Below, in pieces: positions 11,346-20,985 of a stretch of DNA of 64,000 bases; position 1 is the stretch's first letter, and each line of letters starts with the position of its first letter. The notes below the pieces were generated by a model. It worked only from the letters and a program-made list of their open reading frames with translations. It had not been told where the DNA came from and made no database searches. The stretch comes from Fodinibius salsisoli (GTDB taxonomy: Bacteria > Bacteroidota > Rhodothermia > Balneolales > Balneolaceae), in contig NZ_JAGGJA010000005.1 in assembly GCF_026229185.1 (NCBI RefSeq), positions 294,913-358,912 of the forward strand, read 5' to 3'. Made by a program: the position numbers and the translations under genes.

Positions 11346-11503
11346 CCAATACTCAACAGGGAGGGATCAAATATTTGGGTGTTTATTCTTCTTAATGATT
11401 ATCGATTAAAGATTCCTCTTCCTAGAAAACGGGTCATTGGGATGATATATACAGCAATAACAGGCTTATTTAATAACCCATCTAAATTGTTATTCGATCT
11501 TAC

Positions 11504-12280
11504 CTATCCATAGATCTGGTTAAGCACATAAGCCAATCGTACGCCCGCTTTAAGAAGTTGTTGATCTATTGTTTCCCTATGTAGATACATATACCGGTAG
11601 CCAATCTGTTTATCTTCAGGTAATGCATAAGCCGCGTCACGGAGTTCTCGCGTTTCATAGGCCCAACCTAAGACATCCCCTTGCTGCCACTGTTCCAGTT
11701 GCTTTTGGGAAGGGTGATTGATGGCGTTAGAAAATTCCGTATAACTTAATTTCGTTTCATCAATCATTTCTGAATCCCACACCCGGTGCAGGTTCGAAGG
11801 TTCGTAAAACCACTCTACCCGGGTATCATTACCACCGCGGTCTTTGCCCGTGCCAACGTGCATCGGCTGGTGAAGGTCGCCAATCAAATGAACCAGCATT
11901 TTAAGTTTCTCAGCTTCTTCCTTAGCTGGAAGGTCTCCCATTTTTAACTCCTCAATAATCGTTCGAAGTGCTTTGATGAGGTCGCCATTGGGATTTTTTT
12001 CCGTCTCGTCGTAGCTCATGCCATCAGGAAGCGTAACCCAATGCCAGTCATGGGTATGGTCATAGTGGTCGTCCGAACGAATTTTATCCATCCAGGTGCT
12101 GGCAATGGCCAGTGATTCGTGGCCCAATACCCTATCGAGCTCATTTTTTGTCTCTTCATTAAGATAGTCAGTCGCAATATCTCCAACAATTCTATGTCCT
12201 GTTTTGCCCCATTTTTCAGAATTTAGATGATTTGGTGTAGGAAAAATTAACAAAAAGCTCAGAATGAGAAGAAAAGTCAT
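11504..12280 (-). CDS. S1/P1-type zinc-dependent nuclease
   Basis: Secreted or periplasmic trinuclear-zinc nuclease of 258 aa. A short signal peptide is followed by KWGKTGH, whose Trp is normally the mature N-terminus and a zinc ligand. Other ligands are in HDWHW, HLIGDLHQPMHVG and GGND, in the family order. These enzymes degrade single-stranded nucleic acids and release 3'-phosphate from nucleotides, so a nutrient-scavenging role is likely. It is a single gene, convergent with the macro-domain gene. Confidence 0.9.
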   Translation of the reverse strand: MTFLLILSFLLIFPTPNHLNSEKWGKTGHRIVGDIATDYLNEETKNELDRVLGHESLAIASTWMDKIRSDDHYDHTHDWHWVTLPDGMSYDETEKNPNGDLIKALRTIIEELKMGDLPAKEEAEKLKMLVHLIGDLHQPMHVGTGKDRGGNDTRVEWFYEPSNLHRVWDSEMIDETKLSYTEFSNAINHPSQKQLEQWQQGDVLGWAYETRELRDAAYALPEDKQIGYRYMYLHRETIDQQLLKAGVRLAYVLNQIYG

Positions 12281-12383
12281 AAGTCGATGTTAAGCGATGG
12301 TTTTGAGTCAATTTCTAATATCATACATTACCTTTAAAAGGTAAATAAATTCTAAAATTTTTAACACCGGCTTAATACACAGA

Positions 12384-12752
12384 ATGTACGAGCTGCTTGA
12401 TATATTTTTTCTATCATTCCATACAGCTTTAATTCTATTTAATCTGTTGGGTTGGATCTGGAAAGTAACGCGGCGGTGGAATTTGTATTCCCTGCTTGCC
12501 ACAGCGTTTTCATGGTTTGTCCTTGGTATTTGGTATGGATTTGGATACTGTCCCTGTACGCACTGGCACTGGATAGTACGGCGTCGGTTGGGACACACGG
12601 ATATGCCAAGCTCGTATATCAAATTTTTAATTCAGGAGTGGACTGGATTCAGCATTGAAGCAAATATTGTGGATGCCGGAACGGCTATTTTCTTTTTCCT
12701 GGCATTAGGTATTTCGATATATCTGAATATTAAAGACTATAAGAAAAAGTAG
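12384..12752 (+). CDS. DUF2784 membrane protein
   Basis: A 122 aa membrane protein with three or four hydrophobic segments. The centre carries the pattern typical of DUF2784: GFGYCPCTHWHW followed by a basic stretch and a DMPSSYIKFL-type segment. The function of this family is unknown. It starts 103 bases from the divergent nuclease gene. Confidence 0.75.
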   Translation: MYELLDIFFLSFHTALILFNLLGWIWKVTRRWNLYSLLATAFSWFVLGIWYGFGYCPCTHWHWIVRRRLGHTDMPSSYIKFLIQEWTGFSIEANIVDAGTAIFFFLALGISIYLNIKDYKKK

Positions 12753-12856
12753 ATTTATTTAGAATTATAGCATGAGTTATCGCATGGATATGTGATGGAC
12801 TTCTTCTCCTTTCTCCATTAACTATTTGTCTGACAATTCATTAAAAGCATATCAGT

Positions 12857-14254
12857 ATGAAATATACAATCGCTACGCTCTCATTTTTGTTACTTTTTAC
12901 CGGTCTTACGATGGCTCAACATACAACCGGTTTTTCGGACCCGGATGATATTCAGCAGCTGCTGGAGTACCAGCTGCCCGATTGGGGATATTCCAATTTT
13001 TTGTTGGATTTTTCTTCGGGCGGATCATTTATGAATTCATTGGATAAGGATGCCGGACCAGACCAGGAACTCAGTCGACGTGATGTCAACTTTATAATTA
13101 ATCCCCAATATAATTTATACCGTGAATCGGAGAGACGTATTTTAGAGTTTGATAGTAATGTGGAACTCAATTATGGTGCAAGAAAAGATGAATCATTACC
13201 GGAAGATCAAACGGTTACAGACAGGAGCTGGGAAAGTAATCTTGGTTTTGATTTGGCACTACGAGAATATATTGCTCCGAGTATTTTTGTGATAGGCAGG
13301 GAAGATCTGGGAGTTGCTTACAGGTCGTTTTCTGAGGAAGAACGAATAGGTGAATCACTAAATCAGGATGAGGAGCGCTTTAGACGAAATATATCATCGG
13401 AAACACGGTTGGGTATCGGTATCGGACGCGTCCGTAATGTAAGTCCGGTGATTCGGGCGTTACGGCTCAAAGAACGATACGGAGTGCTAACGAATAGTAA
13501 CCAATGGAATAATGAAGAGATAAGAGCAACAGCCGATATCTTTACCAAGTACGATGGGTATCAGCAGCGGTACGAGCGACCCGAAAAGCATTTTTGGCAG
13601 GCCATGGATGAGGCTACCAGTGGTTCTATAAGTGCTTTAGAAGCATTCGATATGTTTTATTTAACGGATGTTCTTGACGAAAGTATCGGCCAGCGATTAG
13701 AGGGTTGGGAATTATCTGGTGGTGGAGTTTTTGATTATAGAAACTCATTAAGTCGTATTGACACTCCCTTTCAGGATCCATCCTTTGAACGGTCAATAAG
13801 TATTTCTAAAAATGCGGGGGCATTTATTGAGGGACGATGGTTTAACAACCTTTCGCTTAATCATCAGCTTGGTTTTTCTGCTGATGCAAGTCGAACCTAT
13901 CCACTCGATGCAAATGCAGTTGCAAAATGGAATACGGATGTAAGAGCGGAGCTAAGCTGGCTGTGGAATTTGGCTGACCGTTTTCTCATGAATACCCAGC
14001 TCAGTAATTTATATAATACATTCAAGAGAGAAGACGATGGATTTCTGGATGGAAGAAGATCCTGGTATAACAGATCTCAATTGAGCAGTAGTTTTATTTA
14101 TTTCATTGAAAACCGTCTCGCTTTCAATGTAGCAGTACGCTATTCTCTTAACTACAACAGCCTAAATTTGAGCGAGGAATTCTACGACAAGCGAGATACA
14201 CGGTTAAGTTTTTCAGCCGGAGTAAAATACTACTTCAGCCGGAACCTGTATTAA
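12857..14254 (+). CDS. Putative outer-membrane beta-barrel protein, family not recognised
   Basis: A 465 aa protein with a clear signal peptide (residues 1-20, ending TMAQH). The remainder is rich in alternating polar/aromatic residues and ends in KYYFSRNLY, typical of an outer-membrane barrel C-terminus. Acidic loops are frequent. I do not recognise a named family. There is no obvious operon partner: the downstream gene is convergent (DnaJ-like). Barrel topology is inferred from composition, not from a family match. Confidence 0.6.
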   Translation: MKYTIATLSFLLLFTGLTMAQHTTGFSDPDDIQQLLEYQLPDWGYSNFLLDFSSGGSFMNSLDKDAGPDQELSRRDVNFIINPQYNLYRESERRILEFDSNVELNYGARKDESLPEDQTVTDRSWESNLGFDLALREYIAPSIFVIGREDLGVAYRSFSEEERIGESLNQDEERFRRNISSETRLGIGIGRVRNVSPVIRALRLKERYGVLTNSNQWNNEEIRATADIFTKYDGYQQRYERPEKHFWQAMDEATSGSISALEAFDMFYLTDVLDESIGQRLEGWELSGGGVFDYRNSLSRIDTPFQDPSFERSISISKNAGAFIEGRWFNNLSLNHQLGFSADASRTYPLDANAVAKWNTDVRAELSWLWNLADRFLMNTQLSNLYNTFKREDDGFLDGRRSWYNRSQLSSSFIYFIENRLAFNVAVRYSLNYNSLNLSEEFYDKRDTRLSFSAGVKYYFSRNLY

Positions 14255-14315
14255 CTGCTTTGCCAGTTGAGTCATAATTGTTAGAAACCGAGTAGAATGT
14301 ATTACATCTTTAGCT

Positions 14316-14331
14316 CGGGAATTAATTCCCG
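14316..14331. repeat. 16-bp perfect palindrome CGGGAATTAATTCCCG
   Basis: It lies in the 168-base gap between the convergent outer-membrane gene and the DnaJ-like gene. There is no adjacent T-run. It may be a protein-binding site or a short dispersed repeat. Confidence 0.5.
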
Positions 14332-14422
14332 CGTTCGCGATAAACGATGATAGTATAACTCAATGGATCACATACTACCAGGGGGGCGATCTCTAACTGG
14401 TAACCGAGCAACACGGCTTTTT

Positions 14423-15427
14423 TTATAATTGCGACAATTGCTCAAACAGCTCTTTCTGTTTGTCAGATAATTTTTCGGGGACTTGTACCTGGATGCGAGC
14501 AAAAAGATCTCCTTTTTGAGAAGCAGATTTAAATTTGGGCATGCCCATACCGCTCAGGCGAAAGAGCTTACCGCTGGAAGTGCCAGCCGGAATGGTAATC
14601 TTAACTTTTCCACCCAGAGTGTCAACGACGGTTTCGCCCCCCAATACGGCCGTGTAGAGATCCACCGGATGATCCAGATAAAGATTGTCTCTCTTGCGCT
14701 CGTAATGGTCAGGCATGTCTATCTTGACGGTTAGAACAAGGTTGCCACGGGCGCCCCCCGAAGGACCGGTCAACCCTTTTCCCTTAAGCTTCAGCTTCTG
14801 TCCATCACTGATGCCAGCCGGTATTTTAACCTTCATCTTTTCGCTGCCAACCCTTACCGTGCGCGATGTCCCTTCATAAGCCTGCTGTAATGAAATTGTT
14901 ACATTGGCTTGTATATCTTTTTTAGTGGCGCTTTTCTTGCCTCGGTTACTTCGGCTATAAGTACGTGCCTGTTGCTGTTGGGCTTGTCCAAAGGGGCTTC
15001 CTCCACCGCCAAACAGTGTTTCAAAGAAGCTGGAAAATGAATTTCGTCCGCCTTGACCCTGCTGGGCTCCTCCCTCAAAGATATCATTGATGTTAAATCC
15101 CCGCTGATACCTTTGCTGGCCACTAAACCCGCCTTCCTGTCCATGTCGCCGGGCGTAGGTTGACCAATTGAAGTCTTGGGCACTGCCGCCGGCACGTTGA
15201 TACTGTTTCCAGTCTTTCCCGGCTTTGTTATAGAGATTTCGTTTCTCCGGATCGCTTAAAACTTCGTAAGCTTCTCCCACTTCCTTGAACTTATCTTCAG
15301 CAGATTTATCATCCGGATTTTTATCGGGATGGTATTTGGCCGCTTTTTTACGGTATGCCTTCTTAATCTCATCCTGAGAAGCATTCTTGGAGACACCTAA
15401 TATGTCGTAATAATTTTTGTATTCCAT
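14423..15427 (-). CDS. DnaJ/CbpA-like J-domain co-chaperone
   Basis: J-domain protein of 334 aa that stimulates DnaK ATPase. Residues 4-70 form the J domain with the HPD signature at 33-35. A Gly/Phe-rich linker runs to about residue 165, followed by two DnaJ C-terminal substrate-binding domains. The cysteine-rich zinc-finger domain of true DnaJ is absent, so it is CbpA-like (type II). It lies next to degP on the same strand, with a terminator between them, so they are separate transcripts within a stress-gene cluster. Confidence 0.93.
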   Translation of the reverse strand: MEYKNYYDILGVSKNASQDEIKKAYRKKAAKYHPDKNPDDKSAEDKFKEVGEAYEVLSDPEKRNLYNKAGKDWKQYQRAGGSAQDFNWSTYARRHGQEGGFSGQQRYQRGFNINDIFEGGAQQGQGGRNSFSSFFETLFGGGGSPFGQAQQQQARTYSRSNRGKKSATKKDIQANVTISLQQAYEGTSRTVRVGSEKMKVKIPAGISDGQKLKLKGKGLTGPSGGARGNLVLTVKIDMPDHYERKRDNLYLDHPVDLYTAVLGGETVVDTLGGKVKITIPAGTSSGKLFRLSGMGMPKFKSASQKGDLFARIQVQVPEKLSDKQKELFEQLSQL

Positions 15428-15548
15428 CTCTAAAATATAGCATCATCACAGGTTAACATTCTACAATGTATAGAAAAGCAAATAAAGTGCCATAGCTAAA
15501 AAACTAACGAATTGACAAAATGGAACCTATATTTCGTCAGCTTGTCAT

Positions 15549-15580
15549 AAAAAAAGCCCCTCCGATCAATTCGGAGAGGC
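15549..15580 (-). terminator. Rho-independent terminator of degP
   Basis: On the minus strand the sequence is GCCTCTCCGA, a short loop, TCGGAGGGGC and then seven T residues. It lies 30 bases after the degP stop codon. Confidence 0.85.
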
Positions 15581-15609
15581 CATCAGGGGTTAAAGCCGTG
15601 TTGGGGATA

Positions 15610-17097
15610 CTACAATTCGAAGGCAACAAGTTGTGAATTACCTTGGCGGATAACGCGAAGTAGAACGACGCCATCCTCGGAATCTGCTGCTTCATTGATA
15701 GCAGATCTGAAATCGGAGACATTCGTTATGGGCTCGCGATTGATTTCAGTAATAACATCATACTGCTGCAATCCTTGTTCCTGGGCTGAACTGCCGCTTG
15801 CTACCTGTGTAACAACAACACCTTGCTGTCCAGCATCGAGGCGTAGCTGTTGTGCAATTTCGGGATTAAGGTCACGCACTTTGAATCCTACACGATCATC
15901 CAGTGATTTATCGGGTCTGGTTTGTTGGGTGCCGGCCACTTCGCTGGGCTCTTCACCAAGGGTAACCGTTATTTCTTTGGTTTCTCCATCCCGGTTGATC
16001 GTGAAATCGATCTCCGTTCCGGGTGCCGATGTTCCAATTTTCGTTCTGAATGCATACCAGCTTTTAATGGGCTCGCCATTGATGGATTGAATAACATCAT
16101 CTTCCTGGATACCAGCTTCTTCTGCAGGTCCGTCTTCCTGGACGGAACCAACAATAACACCATGAGCTTTATCCAGTCCTAACGCTTTAGCCATCGTGGC
16201 ATCCACATCGCCGCCGTGAGAAATACCGAGGAACCCGCGAACAACGCGACCGTTTTCGATAATGGATGTCATAATGCGTTTGGCAATATCGATAGGTACG
16301 GCAAAACCAATGCCATCGTTACCACCCGAGCGGGAGGCAATGGCTGAATTAATACCGACCAGTTCGCCATCCATGTCTACGAGCGCGCCGCCGGAGTTTC
16401 CGGGGTTAATGGCGGCATCAGTCTGAATAAAGTTTTCATATCCGGCCTGGTCGCGCAGAATGCCAATGGTTCGGTCTTTAGCGGAGACAATCCCCATGGA
16501 AACGGAGTGAGCTAAACCGGCTTGTAGTGGACTTCCGATAGCAAGCACCATCTCGCCCACGCGCAGCTTTTCGCTGTTGCCCAGTGGTATAACATTCAAG
16601 TCCGGGGCATCAATTTTAAGGACCGCAATGTCCGTCCGTGGATCGGCGCCCACAACTTCGGCCGTATACTTTTGATCGTTGTAGAGCTTCACTTCCACTT
16701 CATCGGCATCATTTACAACATGATGGTTCGTCAAAATATAGCCTTCCTTAGCAACGATAACGCCAGAGCCTAAGCCCTCTCGCTGATATTCTCGTGGTTC
16801 GGCACGGGGATTTCCAAAGAAACGAGACAATGGATTTTGACGTGCTTCTACTGTTTTCTTTACACTGACTGTAACGACCGTTGGATTCGTCTGATCAGCA
16901 ATATTTACAATGGCATCATTGAAATCCTGAAGCGTAGGAGACGCTTTTTGCTCTGACTTAGGAACTTCAGTTGTAGCGGTAAAGTCAGGAGTTGGTAGTA
17001 CAGAGGCTTGTTTCGAATCAAAGTCTACCGTCAAAAACCCTAACAGTACCACGGCAGCCACTATCCCAAGCAGGTGTGTTAAACGAAATCTCTTCAT
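15610..17097 (-). CDS. Do/DegP-family periplasmic serine protease (HtrA)
   Basis: Envelope quality-control protease of 495 aa. It has an N-terminal signal/anchor (residues 8-24), a trypsin-like domain with catalytic triad His126 (in TNHHVV), Asp156 (in RTDIAVL) and Ser235 (in GNSGGAL), then two PDZ domains at about 290-385 and 400-495. Such enzymes degrade or refold misfolded periplasmic and outer-membrane proteins. All triad residues are present, so it should be active. A DegQ assignment is equally possible. Confidence 0.95.
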   Translation of the reverse strand: MKRFRLTHLLGIVAAVVLLGFLTVDFDSKQASVLPTPDFTATTEVPKSEQKASPTLQDFNDAIVNIADQTNPTVVTVSVKKTVEARQNPLSRFFGNPRAEPREYQREGLGSGVIVAKEGYILTNHHVVNDADEVEVKLYNDQKYTAEVVGADPRTDIAVLKIDAPDLNVIPLGNSEKLRVGEMVLAIGSPLQAGLAHSVSMGIVSAKDRTIGILRDQAGYENFIQTDAAINPGNSGGALVDMDGELVGINSAIASRSGGNDGIGFAVPIDIAKRIMTSIIENGRVVRGFLGISHGGDVDATMAKALGLDKAHGVIVGSVQEDGPAEEAGIQEDDVIQSINGEPIKSWYAFRTKIGTSAPGTEIDFTINRDGETKEITVTLGEEPSEVAGTQQTRPDKSLDDRVGFKVRDLNPEIAQQLRLDAGQQGVVVTQVASGSSAQEQGLQQYDVITEINREPITNVSDFRSAINEAADSEDGVVLLRVIRQGNSQLVAFEL

Positions 17098-17206
17098 ATC
17101 AAACTCCGGTTTAAATAAAAGTTAATAATTTTGTATTTCCTGATAGTTCAGATAACCATTTAAGGCCACTTATTATTGTATAGAAGTAGAAAATTTTGTT
17201 GGAAAT

Positions 17207-17243
17207 AAAAAAGACGGAAGCTGCTTTTCAGGCAGCTTCCGCC
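17207..17243 (-). terminator. Rho-independent terminator of hsp20
   Basis: Minus-strand reading gives GGCGGAAGCTGC, loop CTGAAAA, GCAGCTTCCGTC and six T residues. It begins 14 bases after the hsp20 stop. Confidence 0.88.
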
Positions 17244-17257
17244 AGTGGGATAAAAAG

Positions 17258-17686
17258 TTAGCTTATTTCAATCTGTTTTTTCACTTTCTCTTCGTTTTTG
17301 TCGATGGTAATATTCAAGAGTCCATCTTCATACGAAGCATTTATCGTTTTCTCATCAACATTGTCTGGTAGTTCAAACGAACGGTTGAAAGAGCCATAGT
17401 TGGTTTCTACCCGGTGGAAGGTTTTACCTTCTTCTTGGTTTTTAAACTTCCGCTCACCGCTAATAGTTAACCGGCTGTTTTCCAGGTTGATCGAGATATC
17501 ATCTTTTTTCATGCCGGGCAGTTCAACAGAGATATGGAATTGTGAGTCCGTCTCTGAAATATCGATTCCCGGTGTGAAACTATCACGGCGCGAATTCACA
17601 GCATCATTGAAAAATTCGTCCATTATATCAGAAAATCGTTTTGATGCAAGGTTACTTTTGGGTCGATTATATCGAACAAGTGTCAT
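17258..17686 (-). CDS. Hsp20/alpha-crystallin small heat-shock protein
   Basis: ATP-independent holdase of 142 aa. The alpha-crystallin domain covers about residues 38-142 (PGIDISE, VELPGMKKDDI, then LTISGERKF), and the last strand region ends with the basic tail KKQIEIS. I chose the start at 17686 because a strong GGAGGT lies about 8 bases upstream. The 36-residue in-frame extension to 17794 has no support and does not match the family N-terminus. It groups with clpB, the J-protein and degP. Confidence 0.93.
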   Translation of the reverse strand: MTLVRYNRPKSNLASKRFSDIMDEFFNDAVNSRRDSFTPGIDISETDSQFHISVELPGMKKDDISINLENSRLTISGERKFKNQEEGKTFHRVETNYGSFNRSFELPDNVDEKTINASYEDGLLNITIDKNEEKVKKQIEIS

Positions 17687-18329
17687 AGTTAATACCTCCA
17701 AGAGGATTTTTTTAAAAGTTAGTTTTTTAGTCAAACTCACTTTTAATGGAGCAATACCTATGCCAATGGAGGTTAGAGATGGTGAATATGACATTCAGCC
17801 AGCGGTGAACTGCGCTTTTTTCAGAAGAAATATGACAGACTTAAAAGTTGTCATTTGTCAAATAGACAAAGCGACAGCCTCACTGTTTTTGTGGCAGGAG
17901 TTAGTAAATTGGTTATCAATTCTTGGTGATTTGCGGTAAAACTCAACAACCAACTTATTTACCAGTAATGGATAAGGGGCATGCTCTATATAAGAATTCA
18001 ATCTCCCTAAATCTCTCTTCTCCAAAGCCTGTCCCGATCACTTTCGGGGAGGGAATCAAAAGGGTTTTTATGGCATCCTGAGCGAGATCGTAATCCAAAA
18101 GTTCCTCCTTGGCGAAGAGCCTGTCCGCCTACCGGCGGAAGGACAGGAGAATTGACCTATCTTATTGGACCCAATCAGCTCTTTTATGTGCTTGAAGTTG
18201 TTAGGAAGTTTCATGCCTGATGGTAAACTCTTCGGGAGTTCAACTCCCTCAAAAGCAATGGGTTGGTTATTAGTGTAGTGGATGTCTGAAATAGAAACCA
18301 CTAACTAATAACCAGTAACAATTAACTAA
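17687..18329. other. 643-bp non-coding gap upstream of hsp20
   Basis: It contains the hsp20 leader, two short palindromes (18033-18048 and 18120-18147) and a run of ACTAAC/TAACCAGTAAC phrases at 18297-18329 just beyond the DAHP synthase stop. No credible gene was found; a 77-codon minus-strand frame at 18068-18301 runs through a palindrome and looks spurious. Confidence 0.6.
18120..18147. repeat. REP-like palindrome CCTGTCCGCC/GGCGGA-AGGACAGG
   Basis: Two arms of about 10 bases around TACC make a strong hairpin without a T-run. A related weaker hairpin (CCCGA/TCGGG) lies at 18033-18048. Confidence 0.65.
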
Positions 18330-19712
18330 CTAGGCATAGCTTTTTTTCCATTCTTTGGCTACGAGAAATGCCATTTCGAGGCTTTGCTCGTAGTTGAGAC
18401 GAGGATCGCAGTACGTTTCGTAATTATGGTGCAGTTCGCCTTCGTGTAATCCTTTGGCACCACCAACACATTCCGTGACGTTATCGCCGGTAAGCTCGAG
18501 ATGCACACCGCCGAGGTAACTACCCTGGTCGCGATGGATAGCAAACGTTTGGCGAATTTCCTTAACCACATCGTCGAAATTACGGGTCTTGAAATCGTCA
18601 TCGGTGGCAAAAGTATTGCCGTGCATAGGGTCGCATGTCCAAACGACGGGCATACCTTCGTGCTTAATTCTATGGATAATATCGGGCAGTCCTTTTTCGA
18701 CCTCATCCTTGCCAAAGCGGCTGATAAGCACAATTTTACCCTGTTCATGGGTCGGATTCAACCGGTTGATGAGGTTAAGCATTTCATCCATATCGTAATT
18801 GGGCCCAATCTTAATGCCAATGGGGTTACGGATGCCGCGGAGGTATTCAACATGAGCGCCATCAATATCGCGCGTACGATTCCCCAGCCATATCATATGG
18901 GCACTCAGATTGTACCAGCCTTCACGACGAGGCACTTTACGTGTTTGAGCAGAATCATAATGCAGGTTCAGTCCTTCGTGCGAGGTATAGAGATTTACCT
19001 TCTGGGCCGTATCAAACTGGTTAGGCGTAATAGTTTCCATAAAGCTTACCGCTTTCTGGATGGAGTTAACCATCGCCTCGTACTCTTTGTAGTACTTATT
19101 TTCTTTCATGAAATCCAGCTCCCAGTATTCGGGGTGATGCAGATCGGCAAAGCCTTCATCAGCCAGCCCACGCAAAAAGTTGAGCGTCAGGGCCGCTTTA
19201 TTGTAACCGGTGAGCAACCGCTGAGGGTCGGGCATGCGTGCCTCACGGGTTGGGGTAATGCTGTTGATCAGGTCACCGCGGTAGTTATGAATTTTTTCGC
19301 CATCTACTACCTCATAATCTCGGGATCGGGGCTTGGCATACTGACCGGCAATACGCCCAATCCGTAATACCGGAGTTTCCATCTCATGGATCATGATGAA
19401 GCTCATCTGCAGGAGAACCTTTAACAGGTTAACAATCTTAGGAGATTTACACCCCGCAAAGCTTTCAGCACAGTCGCCCCCTTGCAGCAGAAAGCTCTTT
19501 CCGGCTGCTACATCAGCCAACTTATTTTTTAGTGCTTTGACTTCCCATGATGTGATAAGCGGCGGATTATTATGAAGTTCCTCATAGACCCGTTCCAGTT
19601 CCTGTTGATCAGGATAGGTTGGGAGTTGTTTAATTGGAAATTCTTTCCAGGATGTCGGAGACCAGTCTTTGGGATTTGCCACTTCGGGAGCTACGGTTTG
19701 TTCAGAAAACAT
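18330..19712 (-). CDS. Class II (plant-type) DAHP synthase
   Basis: 3-Deoxy-D-arabino-heptulosonate 7-phosphate synthase, the first step of the shikimate/aromatic amino-acid pathway, condensing PEP with erythrose 4-phosphate. The protein is 460 aa, as expected for class II enzymes. It shows the SWKEFPIKQLPTYPD opening, the LLQGGDCAESF motif with the metal-ligand Cys, RIGRIAGQYAKPRS and the CDPMHGNT segment. It stands alone, without other aro genes nearby. Confidence 0.95.
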   Translation of the reverse strand: MFSEQTVAPEVANPKDWSPTSWKEFPIKQLPTYPDQQELERVYEELHNNPPLITSWEVKALKNKLADVAAGKSFLLQGGDCAESFAGCKSPKIVNLLKVLLQMSFIMIHEMETPVLRIGRIAGQYAKPRSRDYEVVDGEKIHNYRGDLINSITPTREARMPDPQRLLTGYNKAALTLNFLRGLADEGFADLHHPEYWELDFMKENKYYKEYEAMVNSIQKAVSFMETITPNQFDTAQKVNLYTSHEGLNLHYDSAQTRKVPRREGWYNLSAHMIWLGNRTRDIDGAHVEYLRGIRNPIGIKIGPNYDMDEMLNLINRLNPTHEQGKIVLISRFGKDEVEKGLPDIIHRIKHEGMPVVWTCDPMHGNTFATDDDFKTRNFDDVVKEIRQTFAIHRDQGSYLGGVHLELTGDNVTECVGGAKGLHEGELHHNYETYCDPRLNYEQSLEMAFLVAKEWKKSYA

Positions 19713-19825
19713 GATGTTGTTAATTCACAGTAAAATTATAAACTGTAGAAAATACATAAAAAAGGGAATGTGAGCAATTCCAATAGATAAGTCTCTTGTT
19801 TGGCTCACAAAGACAGATATATCGG

Positions 19826-20893
19826 CTACTGAGTGGGTCCAAATACAAAAATGCCTCGCTTATTGATATATCCATATTTGTTGCTGAGCTGAACGAGAGC
19901 TAACCCATCTTTGAAAGGCCAGGCCCGGTCATAAATTGGGTCAATCACAAGATTGCCCTGTGGGTTCACATAGCCGAATTTTCCATTTTTTTGGATGAGG
20001 GCTCGCCCTTCATGAAAGGCATAGGCCTCTTCGTAAGAGGGGGAGACGATGAATTGTCCTTCTGTGTTGATGTACCCGTACTTTCTTTGATCCAGATTGG
20101 TGCTGTTTTCGGGCATAGCGACGGCTGCAATATCTTCAGAAAAGGGATCAGCTTCGATAAACTTCGAGGCAATGATTGTTTCGCCATCGGTATCAATATA
20201 TCCCCATTGGTGGAATCCAAGCTGTACGGGGGCGCGGCCATCAGAAAAGGATTTGGCATCGCGGTACTGCGGCTCGATTACCATTGCTCCGGCACGATTG
20301 ATATATCCCCATTCGCGGTGATCAGCGGTCTGGATCAGTGCTCTTCCATCCGAAAAGTTTTCAGCGGCACTGAATTGGGCTTCTATCACAAATTCTCCAT
20401 TCCTGTTAATGTATCCCCAACTACCTCCGGATGTTTGCTGAACGGCCGCCCGTCCATTTTTAAAGCTGTGTGCTTGGCTGAACCGGGGATCAATGACAAA
20501 ACGGCCGGAGCCGTCAATAAATCCGTATTGACCATTGGATTTAACCAGGGCTCGACCCTCACTAAACGGATGTGCTTCTTGAAAGCGAGGCTGAATAGCA
20601 ATATTTCCTTCTTTATTGATGTAGCCTGCCGCTCCGGATAAGGAAACGGCGGCCAGTCCTTCAGAAAAAGTGTAGGGCCACATGCCGGTATCAAGCAACT
20701 GGAATTGGGGCTGAATACGGGAGGTCATCTCTGCATCCACGAATCCAACTTTATAATTTTCTACATAAGGGTATAAAGTAACGCCGGCATTGGAGGAGTC
20801 ACCGTCAGAAAAGGGAGCTTCCAATACTTTGCAAGAGATTGCCAAAAGACCAATGGTTAGGACTATGGCAATATTTCGAAGCAGTGATTTCAT
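19826..20893 (-). CDS. WG-repeat lipoprotein
   Basis: A 355 aa protein beginning with a type II signal peptide; the lipobox LAISC places the lipidated Cys near residue 21. The rest consists of about eight WG (KWG) repeats of roughly 35 residues, each with YGYIN/GYINKEG followed by VI.P.F.EA..F.EGRA. WG repeats form beta-rich binding surfaces, but no biochemical role is established for this protein. It is a single gene, upstream of DAHP synthase on the same strand but separated by 113 bases. Confidence 0.88.
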   Translation of the reverse strand: MKSLLRNIAIVLTIGLLAISCKVLEAPFSDGDSSNAGVTLYPYVENYKVGFVDAEMTSRIQPQFQLLDTGMWPYTFSEGLAAVSLSGAAGYINKEGNIAIQPRFQEAHPFSEGRALVKSNGQYGFIDGSGRFVIDPRFSQAHSFKNGRAAVQQTSGGSWGYINRNGEFVIEAQFSAAENFSDGRALIQTADHREWGYINRAGAMVIEPQYRDAKSFSDGRAPVQLGFHQWGYIDTDGETIIASKFIEADPFSEDIAAVAMPENSTNLDQRKYGYINTEGQFIVSPSYEEAYAFHEGRALIQKNGKFGYVNPQGNLVIDPIYDRAWPFKDGLALVQLSNKYGYINKRGIFVFGPTQ

Positions 20894-20985
20894 GAACTCA
20901 TAATGATTGGGAAATTGCAGTGACGTATTTTAAAGCCGGTTGAGAAGATTTGTTCCCACTTGGGTGGAGAAAGCTATCGTTTGTA

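Noticed and set aside
18068..18301. 77-codon minus-strand frame in a non-coding gap
   Set aside because: Runs through the CCTGTCCGCC palindrome and has no motif or ribosome site.
18501..19367. Plus-strand frame opposite the DAHP synthase gene
   Set aside because: DAHP synthase motifs are intact on the minus strand; the other frame has no motif.
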